Source: Chloroflexota bacterium
GTDB taxonomy: Bacteria; Chloroflexota; Ktedonobacteria; Ktedonobacterales; Ktedonobacteraceae
Length of the DNA: 5,348 bases
Reading direction: 5' to 3'
Assembly: GCA_021828635.1 (NCBI GenBank)
Contig: JAJZEJ010000200.1
Location: 1 to 5,348, forward strand
A program made the translations under genes and the position numbers. The number at the start of each line of letters is the position of its first letter. Position 1 is the first letter of the stretch. The notes below the pieces were generated by a model that did not search any database, was not told the DNA's origin, and saw only the letters and a program-made list of their open reading frames with translations. Shown here one piece after another: positions 1 to 5,348 of this stretch.

Positions 1-297
1 AATGTTGCATCCAATAGTCATATGTGGCCAGAGGGCATAATCCTGGAAGACCATGCCCAGATCACGCTCCTCGACGGGCATCTCTTTCTTGCCATCGTAC
101 AACACACGCTCGCCGATACTGATCCACCCACTATCCGGTGTCACCAGCCCGGCAATCATGCGCAAAATGGTGGTCTTGCCACAGCCCGATGGTCCCAACA
201 AAGAGAGAATTTCGCCCTCATCCATGCTCAAGTTGACATCGGAGACAACGCGCCGTGACCCATAACTCTTGTTGAGTCGTTTAATCTCCAGATACAT
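1..297 (-). CDS. ABC importer ATP-binding subunit (FbpC/PotA-like), 3' part outside the window
   Basis: This is the nucleotide-binding subunit that would power the importer by ATP hydrolysis on the cytoplasmic face of the membrane. Only the first 99 residues are present; the gene continues beyond the left edge. The translation starts MYLEIKRLNKSYG, with the A-loop Tyr at residue 12. The Walker A motif GPSGCGKT is at residues 35-42, and the Q-loop Gln85 sits in MVFQDYALWPHMT, a segment typical of the iron, polyamine and phosphonate importer ATPases. The signature motif, Walker B and any C-terminal regulatory domain lie outside. The ATG at 295-297 lies inside the permease gene, overlapping its last 17 bases. 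Only a weak purine stretch (AGAAGAAAG) precedes it, so translation is probably coupled to the permease. The family is very secure, the substrate is not. The motif after the Q-loop ends IGCNI, where many homologues have an ENI/ENV-like sequence. Confidence 0.95.
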   Translation of the reverse strand, partial: MYLEIKRLNKSYGSRRVVSDVNLSMDEGEILSLLGPSGCGKTTILRMIAGLVTPDSGWISIGERVLYDGKKEMPVEERDLGMVFQDYALWPHMTIGCNI

Positions 298-2131
298 AGG
301 CATTCTTTCTTCTCGTTCGCAGTATAAACAGACGCTGAATAAGCCAGGGAATACTCCTCAGTACAATCAGCGCCAGCAGAACGACAGCGACATTTAACAT
401 TGCCAGCGCCGTCCCCGGCCCGACACGAAAATCGTTGAAGTAGCTGATGATCCGCACAGGCAGTGTCGGCTCACCGGGAGGATAGAGCAGTTCCGAGGCC
501 GCGAGTTCAAACATCGTACCGGTGAAGACAAGCAACCAGACGGATATGAGATTGGTACGCAACAACGGCACGACGATACGCGAGAGCAACTCAAACAGGC
601 CAGCGCCCTGCACACGTGCAGTATCCAGCATATTTTGTCCAACCTGCTCAAGCGCACCGATATTCAGGCGTGTAGCATAAGGCAGGCTACCACCGATATA
701 CGCCGCAAACAGTATCCAGATGGTGCCATAAATCTGAATGCCCTGTGAACCAATGCCCAGATATGCCATGTAGGGCGCATTCCAGGCAAAGATATAGCCA
801 CAAGCCAGGATAATGCCTGGAACAGCAATTGTGACGAGTGTGAAAAGACTCAGCAAACGGCGTCCAGGCAATCGCGTTCGGCGGATAATAAAGGCGATAG
901 GCACACCAACAATAGCTGTAATGGTAGCAGTGCCAAGCGCGAGCCAGAGCGTGCGCCATAGAGCGGCTACATCATCTGAACCCTGCCCCAAAAGCTGTGT
1001 ATAGTTATCAAGCGTCCAGTTACTGCCTCGCAGTCCCTGCCCAAAAGCATGCAAAAACGAGAGTACCAGGCTTGTCCCTACTGGAATAACCAATGCGGCC
1101 ACAAAGATCAGCAGGCAAAAGACAAAGGCGGGCCATTTCCACATACCCAAAGGCATCGTGCGAGCAGGACGATTACGCCCGCTAATAACCTGAAACGAGC
1201 GGGTACGCAGGATCGCCGCCTGTATCAACAAAGCCAGAGAGATGGCGATAAACAGCAGCAGAGAGAGTGCCGCCGCCAGCGCGAAATCGACCGGTGAGGT
1301 ATTAATGGCGCTGTAAATCTGGTAGGTGACAAGCGTCACGTTGGCACTTTGTGCGATGGTCGCCGCCGTCCCGAAATCTGATAGAGCCTCAGCAAAGGCA
1401 ATCAGTCCGGCAGCAAAAATGGCTGGAAGCAGCAATGGCACGTTAATACTGATCCATGCACGCAAGGTACGCGCTCCGGCCAAACGGGCTGCATCCTCAA
1501 ATTCTGAGCCAAGCCAATTCAGGGCCGCGTTGACTGAGATGTAGACGAATGGAAAAGATTTTAAGCTCAGCACGAGAATAACGCCTACCGGCGAGAAGAA
1601 TATATTGATAAAGGCATCCGAGAAGTGAAAATACTGATCTGGGATACCACCACGAATGAAGAACAGTGACCATGCCTCGCCGACGAGAAACGACGGCATA
1701 AAAAAAACGATCCAGACCAGAATATCCATCGAGCGCCGCAGCGGCAGATCTGTCCGTCTCGCCAGCACGGCAAGGATCGTTCCTATCACAGCTGCCAACA
1801 CTGCCGTGATACCAGATAGCCAGAGCGAGTTCACTAATGCCAGGTAATTTTGCGGATTGCTCGTTACCTCATTCAGAGCATCTAAACTCGGCACAAGACT
1901 CGGTTTGAAGGCATACAAATGTGGAAAAACACTTTGTAAGATGATCGCGGCCAAAGGATAGATGACCAGGAGTAACAATAGTAGAACAGGAATCACAATC
2001 ACAAGTGCTTGGCCGCCGCGTTGCAACAATTTCAATGGAGAAAACGACGAAGAGGGCATAGTGGCAGTCGCCACTACACCCTGCTCTTGTTCCTCAATCG
2101 TTGCTACTGAACGATGTTGTCGTGGAACCAT
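281..2131 (-). CDS. ABC importer permease, two fused membrane domains (FbpB / PhnU2-like)
   Basis: The protein forms the membrane channel of the importer. At 616 residues it is a tandem fusion of two permease domains of about 6 helices each, as in FbpB-type ferric permeases and the fused putative aminoethylphosphonate permeases. Hydrophobic segments lie near residues 43-65, 102-124, 135-155, 176-200, 233-255, 283-307, 334-358, 392-416, 427-450, 467-485, 525-548 and 572-595. Each half has an EAA-type coupling loop for the ATPase: EDAARLAGA at 212-220 with Pro232, and LDTARVQGA at 502-510 with Pro522. So both halves look functional. The start is uncertain. ATG 2131 overlaps the upstream gene by 28 bp and its nearest AGGAG is about 20 bases away. 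GTG 2074 (residue 20, AGGG 4 bases before it) and ATG 2059 (residue 25) are alternatives; the first 40 residues are polar and not needed for the fold. The stop overlaps the ATPase start. Confidence 0.94.
   Translation of the reverse strand: MVPRQHRSVATIEEQEQGVVATATMPSSSFSPLKLLQRGGQALVIVIPVLLLLLLVIYPLAAIILQSVFPHLYAFKPSLVPSLDALNEVTSNPQNYLALVNSLWLSGITAVLAAVIGTILAVLARRTDLPLRRSMDILVWIVFFMPSFLVGEAWSLFFIRGGIPDQYFHFSDAFINIFFSPVGVILVLSLKSFPFVYISVNAALNWLGSEFEDAARLAGARTLRAWISINVPLLLPAIFAAGLIAFAEALSDFGTAATIAQSANVTLVTYQIYSAINTSPVDFALAAALSLLLFIAISLALLIQAAILRTRSFQVISGRNRPARTMPLGMWKWPAFVFCLLIFVAALVIPVGTSLVLSFLHAFGQGLRGSNWTLDNYTQLLGQGSDDVAALWRTLWLALGTATITAIVGVPIAFIIRRTRLPGRRLLSLFTLVTIAVPGIILACGYIFAWNAPYMAYLGIGSQGIQIYGTIWILFAAYIGGSLPYATRLNIGALEQVGQNMLDTARVQGAGLFELLSRIVVPLLRTNLISVWLLVFTGTMFELAASELLYPPGEPTLPVRIISYFNDFRVGPGTALAMLNVAVVLLALIVLRSIPWLIQRLFILRTRRKNAYVSGD
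2059..2076 (-). other. Perfect inverted repeat near the binding-protein/permease junction
   Basis: TAGTGGC and GCCACTA form a perfect 7-bp stem with a 4-base loop. It begins 28 bases downstream of the binding-protein stop codon and ends on the internal ATG at 2059. There is no U tract, so it is not an intrinsic terminator. Intercistronic hairpins after binding-protein genes in importer operons (malE-malF is the classic case) can protect the upstream message and keep the binding protein in excess. Here the stem could also shield an alternative permease start. It lies within the permease frame if ATG 2131 is used. A 7-bp stem can arise by chance, so confidence is low. Confidence 0.3.
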
Positions 2132-3216
2132 TGCTTATACTCTGCCTCGACTCCTGCCCACTGTGAAATGTTCAGGTTGATAACGTTAAAGCCGGTCGTT
2201 TGCCGATTGACAACAGGAGTGACACCTTGCACCAGCGGAACGAAGTAGGTATCACCATCAGTTGGGTCATGGTGTGTCATAACATACTGGCCGGCGGAGG
2301 ACATTATCCAATTGACGAACTGCTCGGCACATGCTTTGTGCTGCGTATTGGCTGAAATTCCCATCACAGAGGGCAGGCCAATCACGCCGGACGTGGGATA
2401 AATAACCCCTAGCGGCTGACCAGCTTTGATCGCGCCGTAGATGGCCGAATCCTGCACAATGCCAAACTCACGCGCTCCCGTTTCCACGCTATTCAAAGTA
2501 GGATCATTGGTCTGGAAAACTTTTAGACCATTGGCTTTGAGCTTCGTGAAGTACGCTTTGCCCTGAGCCTCGCCGCCCATAATCTGACCGATACCTGCCA
2601 CAAATGGATAGGTCGGGCCTGAATAGGCCGGATCATTCATGGCAACCAGATTTTTATACGCGGGATTGAGCAGATCACTGTAGTCCTTTGGTAAACCAAT
2701 AGCCGGGATATGATCCTTGTTGTAAGCAATCGCACCCACGGTAGTCAGGCCACTAGGATAGTAGCTGTTATCGCTCGCCACATACGATTTGCCCAGAGCA
2801 GTCAGATTGCTTACATTAGACGACTGCCACTTGAGCAATAGTCCCTGGTCATCCAGCGACTGCATGGTCACATTACCATCGAACCAGACAACATCCCACT
2901 GCGGGTTACTACCCTCGGCAGAAATCTTCGCCAGCAGATTACCGGTGCTGTCATCGACAAGCTTCGTGGTGATGCCCGTCTGCTTCTGAAACGCTTTTGT
3001 GGCATCGGAATCGTACCCTTGAGCTGAATACACTGTCAAGCCGGTGGCCTTATTGCATGTATTCGCACTTGATGTACTGCCGGAACTCGATGATGAAGCG
3101 GTCGAGGTGCCACCACAGGCGGTCAGAAAAGCCATCAGGCCGAACAACACCAAAAAGATATCCAGGCACAGCATACGGCTGGAAGGTGCCGAACGGAAAG
3201 GTAAACGTGTAAACAT
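2104..3216 (-). CDS. ABC importer substrate-binding lipoprotein (FbpA / PhnS-like family)
   Basis: This is the extracytoplasmic receptor of the importer, 370 residues. Residues 1-34 form a lipoprotein signal: Arg4, Arg8 and Arg14, a hydrophobic stretch at about 15-30, and a lipobox LTAC with the lipidated Cys34. A Ser/Thr/Gly tether follows at 35-53, as in monoderm bacteria. The mature domain starts GLTVYSAQGYDSDATKAF at 59 and includes NPQWDVVWFDG at 104-114 and YYPSGLTTVGAIAYNK at 152-167, all typical of the ferric / aminoethylphosphonate / thiamine binding-protein group. Classical ferric-binding proteins carry an adjacent Tyr pair in the C-terminal lobe. The corresponding stretch here, GIVQDSAIYGAIKAG at 252-266, has a single Tyr260, so iron is doubtful. 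No phosphonate or thiamine enzymes are in the window to decide. It is first in the operon. AAGGAGAG at 3228-3235 lies about 11 bases before the ATG, slightly long. A second in-frame ATG at 3174 would lose two of the N-region arginines. Confidence 0.93.
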   Translation of the reverse strand: MFTRLPFRSAPSSRMLCLDIFLVLFGLMAFLTACGGTSTASSSSSGSTSSANTCNKATGLTVYSAQGYDSDATKAFQKQTGITTKLVDDSTGNLLAKISAEGSNPQWDVVWFDGNVTMQSLDDQGLLLKWQSSNVSNLTALGKSYVASDNSYYPSGLTTVGAIAYNKDHIPAIGLPKDYSDLLNPAYKNLVAMNDPAYSGPTYPFVAGIGQIMGGEAQGKAYFTKLKANGLKVFQTNDPTLNSVETGAREFGIVQDSAIYGAIKAGQPLGVIYPTSGVIGLPSVMGISANTQHKACAEQFVNWIMSSAGQYVMTHHDPTDGDTYFVPLVQGVTPVVNRQTTGFNVINLNISQWAGVEAEYKQWFHDNIVQ

Positions 3217-3223
3217 AAGGAAA

Positions 3224-3286
3224 TTAGCTCTCCTTGAGAAATAAAGGTCCGCGTTTCAAAGAGCTACCCATAGATACTATTTCCAC
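3224..3286 (-). CDS. Candidate 20-residue leader peptide upstream of the binding-protein gene
   Basis: A GTG at 3286 opens a 20-codon frame that closes with TAA at 3224-3226, leaving 7 bases before the binding-protein ATG. The start is preceded by AAAGGAG (3294-3300) at a spacing of 7 bases, better placed than the ribosome binding site of the real gene. The peptide begins MEIVSMGSSL, continues with KRGPLF and ends LKES. It has no run of one amino acid that would suggest classic amino-acid attenuation and no membrane segment. It is in a different frame from the binding protein. Ribosomes finishing here would cover the downstream Shine-Dalgarno sequence and could re-initiate. It could be a chance frame: an AGGAG-GTG combination is not rare, and there is no conservation evidence. 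Confidence 0.35.
   Translation of the reverse strand: MEIVSMGSSLKRGPLFLKES
3228..3235 (-). promoter_or_regulatory. Ribosome binding site of the binding-protein gene
   Basis: On the minus strand this reads AAGGAGAG, a strong Shine-Dalgarno sequence, with 11 bases between its end and the ATG at 3216. It supports that start over the internal ATG at 3174. It is unusual in two ways. It lies inside the last codons of the small upstream reading frame (AAG GAG AGC TAA), and it belongs to a segment that can pair with positions 3257-3266, which would hide it from the ribosome. Confidence 0.75.
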
Positions 3287-3293
3287 TACGTAG

Positions 3294-3300
3294 CTCCTTT
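3294..3300 (-). promoter_or_regulatory. Ribosome binding site of the candidate leader peptide
   Basis: On the minus strand this reads AAAGGAG followed by 7 bases (CTACGTA) and then GTG at 3286, near-ideal spacing. It is the main reason to take the 20-codon frame seriously. The site forms the outer arm of the first competing hairpin, so folding there would block it. Confidence 0.4.
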
Positions 3301-3318
3301 GTAGAGCATAATCGGGTT

Positions 3319-3347
3319 ATGTTAAGTGATTTTTATGGATTTGTTAA
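3319..3347 (-). promoter_or_regulatory. Possible sigma70-type promoter for the importer operon
   Basis: On the minus strand TTAACA (3347-3342, 5 of 6 matches to the -35 consensus) is followed by 17 bases and TAACAT (3324-3319, 4 of 6 matches to the -10 consensus). Transcription would start near 3312, giving a leader of about 95 bases that contains both competing hairpins and the small reading frame. The surrounding 3320-3360 stretch is AT-rich, as promoters usually are. The -10 match is only moderate, so this is a candidate rather than a firm call. An 8-bp palindrome ACATATGT at 3349-3356 lies just upstream of the -35 and could be an operator half, but nothing else supports that. Confidence 0.4.
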
Positions 3348-3453
3348 AACATATGTATTTGCTTCATAGAATGGTTTTCATCTCTACCACAATACCATCA
3401 AAGAACCAACATGCACGCAAATTCGTGTACTTAGTTTGGTATCATTCGCCATA

Positions 3454-3482
3454 TTGACGTTGCCTGCACAAACTGCTATCAT
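3454..3482 (+). promoter_or_regulatory. Strong sigma70-type promoter of the regulator gene
   Basis: TTGACG (3454-3459) is followed by exactly 17 bases and TATCAT (3477-3482), each 5 of 6 matches to consensus, plus an extended -10 TG at 3474-3475. Transcription would begin near 3489. This decides the regulator start: the in-frame TTG at 3436 and ATG at 3481 would lie before or inside the promoter, leaving ATG 3532 with a leader of about 42 bases. Confidence 0.7.
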
Positions 3483-3520
3483 GAAGCAGGGTTGCAGTGT
3501 TTACATCGACAGAGAGCAAC

Positions 3521-3526
3521 AGGTGA
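3521..3526 (+). promoter_or_regulatory. Ribosome binding site deciding the regulator start
   Basis: AGGTGA lies 5 bases before ATG 3532. The earlier in-frame candidates are poorer: TTG 3436 has no purine-rich site upstream, ATG 3481 overlaps the -10 box, and GTG 3523 has only AGAGAG at 3511-3516 before it. Confidence 0.65.
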
Positions 3527-3531
3527 AAGAT

Positions 3532-4566
3532 ATGCAGGAAGCCTCGTCATGGCGTGCATTATTGAACGAGATCATCAGTAACACCAGAGAAAAGCAACGC
3601 CTGGCCGAAGAACTGGGCGTACAACCCATCACCTTGACACGTTGGGTGTCCGGCGAGTCTGAGCCGCGCCAACAGAATTTACGCCACCTTTTGAATGTAC
3701 TGCCACAACACCGTGATCAACTATTGATATTGCTGAAAAAAGAGAAGGGGCTGGACGATGTTCTGGACGATTTCCAGGAAGATACGCTCAGCGAAATCCC
3801 TTCACAATTTTATAGTAAAGTGCTTGTCTCGCTCGCTTCTGCCACAGCTAATCTGCGTTTCTGGACCATCAGCGAACTTATTTTACAACAAGCTCTGGAG
3901 CAACTCGATCCTAATCAGCAAGGGATAGCTATTCGCGTTGCAACGTGCATGCCTCCATCCGGTCCACAACAAAAGGTACGCAGTTTGCGCGAACGTATTG
4001 GGCGCGGCCTACCACCTTGGCATGGCAATCTGGAACAGAATGGCATGTTCCTAGGCGCGGAATCGCTGGCTGGCAACGTCATCACGCTCTGCCGTCCCAA
4101 TATCATTGAGAATGTCGATGAAGAGCATAACCTTCCCGCCGCACGCGAAGAATATGAAAAAAGTTGCGCTATTTATCCTATCCTCTACGCAGGCCAAATA
4201 GCCGCCGTCTTTCTTGTTTCCAGCACCCAATATAACTATTTTTTACCGCCCTCGCGCACCACACTGGTACAACAATTCGCCGACCTGATGGCACTGGCTT
4301 TCGAGCCAGAAGATTTTTACGCCACTGGGCAAATTTCGCTCGGCGTTATGCCGCCAGCAGAGATACAAAAACCCCACTTTACCAGATTTCGTTCTATGAT
4401 GCTGGAGACTCTTCTCGATGCCTCCCGCCGGGGCATAGCATTGGATAACATGCAGGCCGACCTGAGTGTATGGAAACGCATGGAGGAATTGTTGCTACAA
4501 AATCCAGGCGATACACACGACACACTGACAGATACAACAAATCAAACGAATCATCAGTATAAATAA
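3532..4566 (+). CDS. HTH transcriptional regulator with a GAF-like sensor domain
   Basis: This is a probable one-component DNA-binding regulator in the cytoplasm, 344 residues from ATG 3532. Residues 19-55 hold a Xre/Cro-type helix-turn-helix: REKQRLAEELGVQPITLTRW, then GESEPRQQNLRHLL. The recognition helix is near PITLTRWVSG. Residues 60-95 are a charged, helical linker. About residues 98-257 resemble a GAF domain. VLVSLASATANLRFWTISEL is the entry helix, the core strands include IAIRVATCM, and YPILYAGQIAAVFLVSSTQ at 215-233 is the typical late GAF strand pair, followed by a helix with LVQQFADLMALAF. The ligand cannot be read from the sequence. The C-terminal 80 residues include a helical region and a Thr/Asn/Gln-rich polar tail at 325-344. 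The stop codon overlaps the next ATG. Its position beside a divergent importer suggests local control. An open frame extends 5' to 3436, but promoter and ribosome site favour 3532. The HTH call is firm, the GAF call is by fold pattern. Confidence 0.82.
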   Translation: MQEASSWRALLNEIISNTREKQRLAEELGVQPITLTRWVSGESEPRQQNLRHLLNVLPQHRDQLLILLKKEKGLDDVLDDFQEDTLSEIPSQFYSKVLVSLASATANLRFWTISELILQQALEQLDPNQQGIAIRVATCMPPSGPQQKVRSLRERIGRGLPPWHGNLEQNGMFLGAESLAGNVITLCRPNIIENVDEEHNLPAAREEYEKSCAIYPILYAGQIAAVFLVSSTQYNYFLPPSRTTLVQQFADLMALAFEPEDFYATGQISLGVMPPAEIQKPHFTRFRSMMLETLLDASRRGIALDNMQADLSVWKRMEELLLQNPGDTHDTLTDTTNQTNHQYK

Positions 4567-5348
4567 TGTGGGACAGCTTTACGCAACCAACACTCAATAC
4601 ACGCTGGACACCGACCTGTATCGGCGGTGGACAATTATCCGTCACAGATGCAACGCTCAAGATGAGTTTCGCGGGTGCGCAACAAGGTCATTATACCGAT
4701 GCGCAAATTGATGACTATGCAGGTCTGTCACGCACACGTTTTCCCTGGCGACCACCCTTGCGTATGGAGGTACGCGCCCGTTCATCGCTACCGGCAGCTC
4801 GTTCATCGCAAATTTCACAGCAGCATTTGTGTGGTACAGCTGGCTTTGGTTTCTGGAACTATCCATTTTCGGTGCGTGGCGATATTCTGATGCTACCAGA
4901 AGCGATCTGGTTCTTCTATGCCTCGCCGCCCTCGAATATGACGCTCGTGCCTGGTATTCCTGGCTACGGTTGGAAAGCACAGGTTGTGCATAGTATGCGT
5001 ACAGCATCGCTTGGTGCGCTACTCCCAACAACTTTATCAGTTGGCTGGGCCAGAATAAGCGGTGATACGCAAGCCGCCGCATACTGGCTCCAGCGCATAA
5101 GTGGGGCCAGCGAAACATTGCTCAGCGTCGAGATGACACAATGGCACACCTACGCGCTTGAGTGGCATTCACAGCAGGCTCGTTTTTGGGTTGACGATGG
5201 ATTAGTGCTAACAGTAGCCAATCCCCCTACGCGCCCATTAGGTTTTGTGGCATGGCTAGATAATCAGTATGCCATCGCCACACCACGCGGCGTCCTGCGC
5301 TTCGGCACCGTTGCTAGTGGGCCACAAGCATTTGTGTTAGATTCGATC
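4566..5348 (+). CDS. Concanavalin-A-like (GH16/lectin-type fold) protein, 3' end outside the window
   Basis: An open frame of 261 codons starts at ATG 4566 and runs off the right edge without a stop. The opening WDSFTQPTLNTRWTP, then GGGQLSVTDATLKMS, matches the entry strands of GH16/laminarinase-like and LamG-like beta-sandwich domains. Further family-like segments are MEVRARS at 67-73, GTAGFGFWNYPF at 90-101, EAIWFFYASPPSNM at 112-125, WHTYALEWHSQQARFWVDDG at 193-212 and RPLGFVAWLDNQYA at 223-236. The GH16 catalytic signature E-x-D-x-x-E is not visible, so it is probably not an ordinary glucanase. There is no signal peptide, so it should be cytoplasmic. No Shine-Dalgarno sequence precedes the ATG; the TAATG junction with the regulator points to re-initiation. 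I recall similar uncharacterised proteins in Chloroflexota but cannot name a family. Function unknown; a ligand- or sugar-binding partner of the regulator is one guess. Confidence 0.8.
   Translation, partial: MWDSFTQPTLNTRWTPTCIGGGQLSVTDATLKMSFAGAQQGHYTDAQIDDYAGLSRTRFPWRPPLRMEVRARSSLPAARSSQISQQHLCGTAGFGFWNYPFSVRGDILMLPEAIWFFYASPPSNMTLVPGIPGYGWKAQVVHSMRTASLGALLPTTLSVGWARISGDTQAAAYWLQRISGASETLLSVEMTQWHTYALEWHSQQARFWVDDGLVLTVANPPTRPLGFVAWLDNQYAIATPRGVLRFGTVASGPQAFVLDSI

Larger units (their letters stand above)
3225..3301 (-). promoter_or_regulatory. Candidate RNA switch in the importer leader: two competing hairpins
   Basis: Read as minus-strand RNA, the leader contains CAAAGGAGCUAC (3301-3290), then GUAGCUCUUUG (3267-3257), then CAAGGAGAGCUA (3236-3225). 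The middle segment can pair with the first as 11 bp with one bulged base, closing a 22-base loop that holds a minor AUAG/CUAU hairpin. Alternatively it pairs with the third as 7 + 3 bp with a two-base bulge. The pairings exclude each other. The first hides the ribosome binding site of the 20-codon frame; the second hides that of the binding-protein gene. The arrangement resembles translational riboswitch expression platforms or leader-peptide control. I do not recognise the core of any known riboswitch class. AGCT is self-complementary and purine-rich ribosome sites share one complement, so part of the match is expected by chance. Confidence 0.4.
3217..3531. other. Divergent intergenic control region between importer and regulator
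   Basis: This 315-bp stretch holds no long gene. It separates the leftward importer operon from the rightward regulator and carries signals for both. The importer side (3217-3347) has a candidate promoter, the small leader frame and competing hairpins. The regulator side (3454-3526) has a strong promoter and a ribosome binding site. The middle (3348-3453) is AT-rich at its left end. It contains the palindrome ACATATGT at 3349-3356 and a weaker plus-strand promoter-like pair, TTAAAA (3344-3349) and TAGAAT (3367-3372), spaced by 17 bases. I saw no intrinsic terminator and no clear long operator repeat. The shared region makes it plausible that the regulator controls the importer, but the sequence does not prove it. 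Confidence 0.8.

Noticed and set aside
1049..1297. Plus-strand open frame with a Gln/Arg-rich product inside the permease gene
   Set aside because: It is antisense to clear transmembrane-coding sequence; the polar composition is what the complement of hydrophobic codons gives.
3224..3312. Known riboswitch class (TPP, purine, c-di-GMP, ZTP, glycine) in the importer leader
   Set aside because: None of the conserved core sequences I know for these classes is present. The competing-hairpin idea is kept only as an unclassified candidate.
3344..3372. Second plus-strand promoter-like pair, TTAAAA and TAGAAT spaced by 17 bases
   Set aside because: The -35 matches consensus at only 4 of 6 positions in AT-rich DNA, and the promoter at 3454-3482 is much better placed and stronger. 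Mentioned in the intergenic entry but not called separately.
3371..3442. Scattered ATGGT/ACCAT and ATACCA/TGGTAT repeats as possible operators
   Set aside because: Arms of 5-6 bp with inconsistent spacing; no repeated spacing or symmetry that would make a convincing regulator site.
3491..3520. GTTGC...GCAAC inverted repeat in the regulator leader
   Set aside because: Only 5 bp with a 20-base loop, easily due to chance. It is close to the predicted transcript start but nothing else supports a role.
4394..4660. 88-residue minus-strand open frame across the regulator/lectin-like junction
   Set aside because: It spans the end of one well-supported gene and the start of the next on the other strand, and its product resembles no known family. 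It is a shadow.
4657..5118. 153-residue minus-strand open frame opposite the lectin-like gene
   Set aside because: The plus-strand frame here is open for 261 codons, has recognisable fold motifs and a coupled start. The minus-strand product has low-complexity Arg/His-rich composition and no recognisable domain.

Overview
The window (about 52% GC by eye) looks like chromosomal DNA from a free-living bacterium. The best guess is a member of the Chloroflexota, class Ktedonobacteria. This rests on three things: a binding protein with a Gram-positive-style lipoprotein signal and a Ser/Thr tether, a regulator pairing a short helix-turn-helix with a GAF-like sensor domain, and a non-secreted concanavalin-A-like protein. 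I recall proteins of these last two kinds from that group. No rRNA or other marker gene is present, so the assignment is an inference. No tRNA, rRNA, CRISPR array, insertion sequence or phage gene was seen.

Layout. Minus strand, positions 3216 down to 1: a three-gene ABC importer operon transcribed right to left. It encodes a lipoprotein substrate-binding protein (2104-3216), a 616-aa permease with two fused transmembrane domains (281-2131), and the first 99 residues of the ATPase (297 to the left edge). Neighbouring genes overlap by 28 and 17 bp. The set belongs to the ferric iron / 2-aminoethylphosphonate / thiamine superfamily (FbpABC, PhnSTU-like). The binding protein lacks the adjacent Tyr pair used by classical ferric-binding proteins, so the substrate is open.

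Positions 3217-3531 form a divergent control region. A good sigma70-type promoter (TTGACG, 17 bp, TATCAT with an extended TG) drives the plus-strand genes, and a weaker one can drive the importer. The importer leader is the most unusual part. A 20-codon reading frame with its own strong ribosome binding site ends 7 bases before the binding-protein start codon. One central segment can pair either with the ribosome binding site of that small frame or with that of the binding-protein gene. This looks like a switch at the translation level, but it rests only on reading the sequence.

Plus strand, 3532-5348: a HTH plus GAF-like regulator (344 aa from the preferred start at 3532), then a protein with a GH16/lectin-like fold whose ATG overlaps the regulator stop codon (TAATG). 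It runs off the right edge after 261 codons. It has no signal peptide and no visible GH16 catalytic motif.

Working model (inference): the regulator senses a small molecule or cellular state through its GAF domain and controls itself, its partner and perhaps the divergent importer, while the leader adds post-transcriptional control of the binding protein.
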